A model generated the notes under the pieces. The model saw only the letters and a list, made by a program, of their open reading frames with translations. It had not been told where the DNA came from and ran no database searches. This document shows, piece by piece, positions 13,099 to 15,572 of a stretch of 15,572 nt of DNA. Within the stretch, counting starts at the first letter, position 1. Every line of letters starts with the position of its first letter. Made by a program: the position numbers and the translations under genes. This stretch comes from DASZOC01 sp035550975 (GTDB taxonomy: Bacteria; Actinomycetota; CADDZG01; WHSQ01), in contig DASZOC010000040.1 in the NCBI GenBank assembly GCA_035550975.1, positions 1 through 15,572 of the forward strand. The letters are read 5' to 3'.

Positions 13099-14289
13099 CT
13101 AGTGGTGCTCGCCTTTGATGGCGGTGCCGTGGACCGGCCCGCCCCCGACCAGGCTGTGGTCCGGCAGCGGGTTCGGCTTTCCCGTCTTCATCTCTTGTAC
13201 GAGCGAGTCGACGACGCGGCTGAGGTCGCGGGTCTCGTCGAAGACCTCGCGCTGGCGCGACGCCGACGTGCCGCGTTCGAGGATGTCGTTGACGCGCGCG
13301 AGGTCCTCCGAGCAACCGAGACGTTCCGCTATCGGCGAGAGCGTCTCGATGAGGTCGTGGAGGCTCCGACGCAGCGAGATGAGGTTGCCCTCTTCGTCGC
13401 GGATGATCTCGGCCTCGAGGCCGTAGCGCGCCGCCCTCCATTTGTTGTCGCGGATCGTCCACGCTTTGTGCTGCGGCAGCGACAGCCCCGCCTGGTAACG
13501 GTCCTGCAGATGGACGACCAGCGACTGCGCGAGCGCGACGATGCCGCAGAGCTCGTCCATCGTCGGGATGCCGTCGCAGATGCGCAGCTCGAGCGTGCCG
13601 AAGCCGGGGTGCGGACGGATGTCCCACCACACCTCGCGGATGCTGCGGATCGTTCCGGCGCCGATCAACGTCCGCATGAAGCGCTGGAACTGCCCCCAGT
13701 TCTCCATCTGGTACGGGAGCCCCGCGGTCGGTAGTGACTCGAAGATCTTGGAGCGGATGGACGCGAGCCCCGTGTCGCGGCCCTGCCAGAACGGCGACGA
13801 CGAGCTCAGCGCGAGGAAGTGCGGGATGTAGGTGCCGAGGCTGTTGGATATCGCGATCGCCTCTTCTCCCGAGCCGACGCCGACGTGCGTGTGCACGCCG
13901 AAGATCAACAGCCGCCGCGCCGTCCACTGGCAGTCGTCGATCAGACGGTGGTAGCGGGGGTCGGGAGAAACGGTCTGGTCGGCCCACGCGGAGAACGGGT
14001 GGGTCCCGGTGCAGAGGATGCGGTAGCCGAGGCCGTCTGCGGTCTCGATAAGCCGCTCGACCTTGTCGCCGAGGTCCTTGCGCACGTGTCCGACCGTCGG
14101 GCACACGTCGGTGATGACCTCGACGCAGCATTCGAGGAGCTCGTGCTTGTAGCCCGGGTGGTCGCTGAGGTTCGAGAGGATCTTGGTCGCCGCCGGCTCG
14201 GTCGCGAGGGCGCCCGACTCGTCGACGACCTGGACCTCGATCTCGACGCCGAGCGTCGGTCGCTCCGATGGCTTGAACACGATGTTCAT
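13099..14289 (-). CDS. Carboxylate-amine ligase, GCS2/YbdK family (glutamate-cysteine ligase-like)
   Basis: The 396-residue product belongs to the glutamate-cysteine ligase family 2 (PF04107), ATP-dependent enzymes joining an amino acid to a carboxylate; E. coli YbdK has weak glutamate-cysteine ligase activity. Motifs include LGVEIEVQVVD (metal/ATP-binding strand), GTHPFSAW, FGVHTHVGVGS, SSSSPFWQGRDTGLASIR, ENWGQFQRFMRTLI, WWDIRPHPGFGTLELRICDGIPT and DNKWRAARYGLEAE. Length is typical. ATG 14289 follows a GGGGGG ribosome site by six bases. It sits between an MFS transporter gene 39 bases upstream and the DUF5317-like gene 10 bases downstream. Actinomycetota usually make mycothiol, so the true substrate may not be cysteine. 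Confidence 0.93.
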   Translation of the reverse strand: MNIVFKPSERPTLGVEIEVQVVDESGALATEPAATKILSNLSDHPGYKHELLECCVEVITDVCPTVGHVRKDLGDKVERLIETADGLGYRILCTGTHPFSAWADQTVSPDPRYHRLIDDCQWTARRLLIFGVHTHVGVGSGEEAIAISNSLGTYIPHFLALSSSSPFWQGRDTGLASIRSKIFESLPTAGLPYQMENWGQFQRFMRTLIGAGTIRSIREVWWDIRPHPGFGTLELRICDGIPTMDELCGIVALAQSLVVHLQDRYQAGLSLPQHKAWTIRDNKWRAARYGLEAEIIRDEEGNLISLRRSLHDLIETLSPIAERLGCSEDLARVNDILERGTSASRQREVFDETRDLSRVVDSLVQEMKTGKPNPLPDHSLVGGGPVHGTAIKGEHH

Positions 14290-14328
14290 GACGGTCCCCC
14301 CAGTCGCGCCTGTGATCGAAGGCGCAGC

Positions 14329-15477
14329 TTATGGCAGGGCGGGAGCAGCCCTTCTTCGGCCGGCGACGTACACGAGCGCTAGGACCTGCGCAGCGACGCC
14401 GGTGGCGAAGACGCCGGGGCCCGCAGGTATCGCGATCAGCAGTGGCGCCATCGCGCCGGCGACCCACGCAAGCTGGAGCGTCGACTCGGAACGGGCGAAG
14501 GCCCAGCCGCGCGCGCCTTCCGGCAGCTCCGTCTGGACGATCGAGTCGAACGCGACCTTGGCCACACCCGACGCGACGCCGAATACGAACACGAGCGCGC
14601 TTGCCGTGTAGAGGTTGAACCACCGGCCGACCACGAGACCGGCGATGCCGGCGGCGACCAGGGCGGCAGCGATGATGCCGGGCTCGCTGAGGGTCCGCCG
14701 GAGGCGTGGCGCCAGCAGGGCGCCGCCGAGCCCTCCGAGGGCGGCGGAGCCGACCAGGAGGCCGAGGCCCAGCGACCCGAGGTTCTCCCGCCGCAGGGCG
14801 AACGCGAGGTGGAAGACGAGGAACCCGACCAGGAAGCGCATGCCGGCGGTCGCGACGATCGCCTGGCGGACGATCGGAGACGACGCGGCGCTGCGGGCGC
14901 GGTCGCGCTGGGTCCGGCTGCGCCGGCCGCTCGACGCCGACAGGCGGAGCGCCGGCAGCGTGCCGAGGTAGTAGACCGCGGCCGCGAACAGCAGCTCGAC
15001 CTGGACACCGGGCCAGCGGATCAACAGGAGGCCCGGGATGCCCGCCACGATCCCGGCGATCGCTCCGATTCGCGACAGCGACGAGTTCGCCTCGACCAGC
15101 GTGCGGCCCTCCGGCACGACGTGGGGCAGCACCGCGCCGCGCACGACGAGCGAGGCCCTCGACATCATCAGGATCCCGAACACGATCGGGAACATCAGGA
15201 GCGACTCCAGCCGGCTCGCAAGCAGCCACGCCAGCGTGGCCCGCCCGACCGACGTCACGACCATCGCCCACCGCAGACTCCCCTTGAAGCGGTCGAGGAT
15301 CCTCGCGAGGAACGGCGATACGACCGCGAACGGCGCCATCGTGAGGCCGAGGTAGAGCAGGACGCGGCCCCGGGCGGTCGTCTCCGGGACGGAGAAGAAC
15401 AGCGAGCCGGCGAGCGCGAGCGCCACGAGGGCATCGCCCGCGGCCCCGCTCGCCTGATGAAGGAGCAGTCGACGCAT
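14329..15477 (-). CDS. MFS transporter
   Basis: The 382-residue product is a multi-spanning major facilitator with about 10-12 hydrophobic helices. The first helix begins right after MRRLLLHQASGAAGDALVALALAGSLFF. The loop LARILDRFKGSLRWAM corresponds to the family signature between helices 2 and 3 (Asp-Arg-x-x-Gly/basic). A basic central loop (GRRSRTQRDRARS, about 180-192) separates the two halves. SFFSVPE-type N-termini resemble actinobacterial efflux-like members of unknown substrate. ATG 15477 has no strong ribosome site, and the next in-frame choices would cut helix 1. It is the first gene of a probable three-gene minus-strand unit; its promoter is not recognised in the 95 bases before the window edge. 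Substrate cannot be predicted. Confidence 0.87.
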   Translation of the reverse strand: MRRLLLHQASGAAGDALVALALAGSLFFSVPETTARGRVLLYLGLTMAPFAVVSPFLARILDRFKGSLRWAMVVTSVGRATLAWLLASRLESLLMFPIVFGILMMSRASLVVRGAVLPHVVPEGRTLVEANSSLSRIGAIAGIVAGIPGLLLIRWPGVQVELLFAAAVYYLGTLPALRLSASSGRRSRTQRDRARSAASSPIVRQAIVATAGMRFLVGFLVFHLAFALRRENLGSLGLGLLVGSAALGGLGGALLAPRLRRTLSEPGIIAAALVAAGIAGLVVGRWFNLYTASALVFVFGVASGVAKVAFDSIVQTELPEGARGWAFARSESTLQLAWVAGAMAPLLIAIPAGPGVFATGVAAQVLALVYVAGRRRAAPALP

Positions 15478-15527
15478 CGCCGCATCTTGCCGCGCCCCGT
15501 CCCAGTCGTGGCGGAGGTCCGGCCAGC

Positions 15528-15572
15528 GCGGTCGGTGCGGTCGGTGCGGTCGGTGCGGTCGGTGCGGTCGGT
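15528..15572. repeat. 9-bp tandem repeat, five copies, at the right edge
   Basis: The unit GCGGTCGGT occurs five times without mismatch up to the last base, so the array probably continues. It lies 50 bp upstream of the MFS start. On the minus strand it could read as Thr-Asp-Arg repeats, but no gene could be tied to it. Confidence 0.95.

Noticed and set aside
13085..15271. 728-codon minus-strand frame across the ligase and MFS genes
   Set aside because: Arg/Pro/Ala-rich shadow frame in GC-rich DNA; the true frames show clear family motifs.

Overview
The window is GC-rich throughout and reads like a chromosomal segment of an Actinomycetota bacterium. Support for this: start codons are often GTG or TTG; some genes have a TAnnnT box 7 bases before the start codon, the pattern of leaderless transcripts; an LPxTG-type sorting signal points to a Gram-positive envelope; and DUF5317-like and GCS2/YbdK-type proteins are present. 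An HD-GYP phosphodiesterase and a c-di-GMP riboswitch suggest a lineage that uses c-di-GMP signalling, perhaps outside the classic Streptomyces/Mycobacterium groups. No rRNA, tRNA, CRISPR array or transposase was seen. Both ends of the window lie inside short tandem repeats, so it may be a whole assembly contig.

Layout. (1) 1-561, minus: a secreted protein that runs off the left edge and ends in GDGSA repeats. Its 5' leader (574-651) is a convincing c-di-GMP-I (GEMM-I) riboswitch. (2) 732-4001, plus: a compact run of a membrane phosphoglycosyl transferase, an NAD-dependent sugar-nucleotide epimerase and the selenocysteine elongation factor SelB. (3) 4036-5141: a minus-strand gene for an AbiEi-like/DUF559 (Vsr-like nuclease fold) protein, flanked by two inverted copies of a 49-bp palindromic repeat. 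One copy supplies the 3' end and stop codon of the gene. (4) 5209-5709, minus: a secreted CAP-domain protein. A divergent control region (5710-6071) follows, with a near-consensus promoter, a direct-repeat pair and a leader that can fold into a pseudoknot. It serves a large surface protein (6072-7691) and a hypothetical protein (7707-8372).

(5) 8369-10525, minus: a NarL-type response regulator and a polytopic histidine kinase with overlapping start and stop codons. Upstream of them is a 26-codon gene with a strong ribosome site whose product looks like a signal peptide followed by HWKWG. (6) 10808-12544, plus: an HD-GYP protein with a degenerate receiver domain, then a paralogue of the 7707-8372 protein. 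(7) 12525-15477, minus: an MFS transporter, a carboxylate-amine ligase and a DUF5317-like membrane protein.

The main theme is envelope and signalling: c-di-GMP is probably degraded by the HD-GYP protein and sensed by the riboswitch ahead of a secreted protein, with a two-component system and surface proteins alongside. The strongest candidates for something undescribed are the palindromic repeat pair around the DUF559 gene, and the 26-residue secreted-peptide gene, with its base-pairing control elements, ahead of the histidine kinase.
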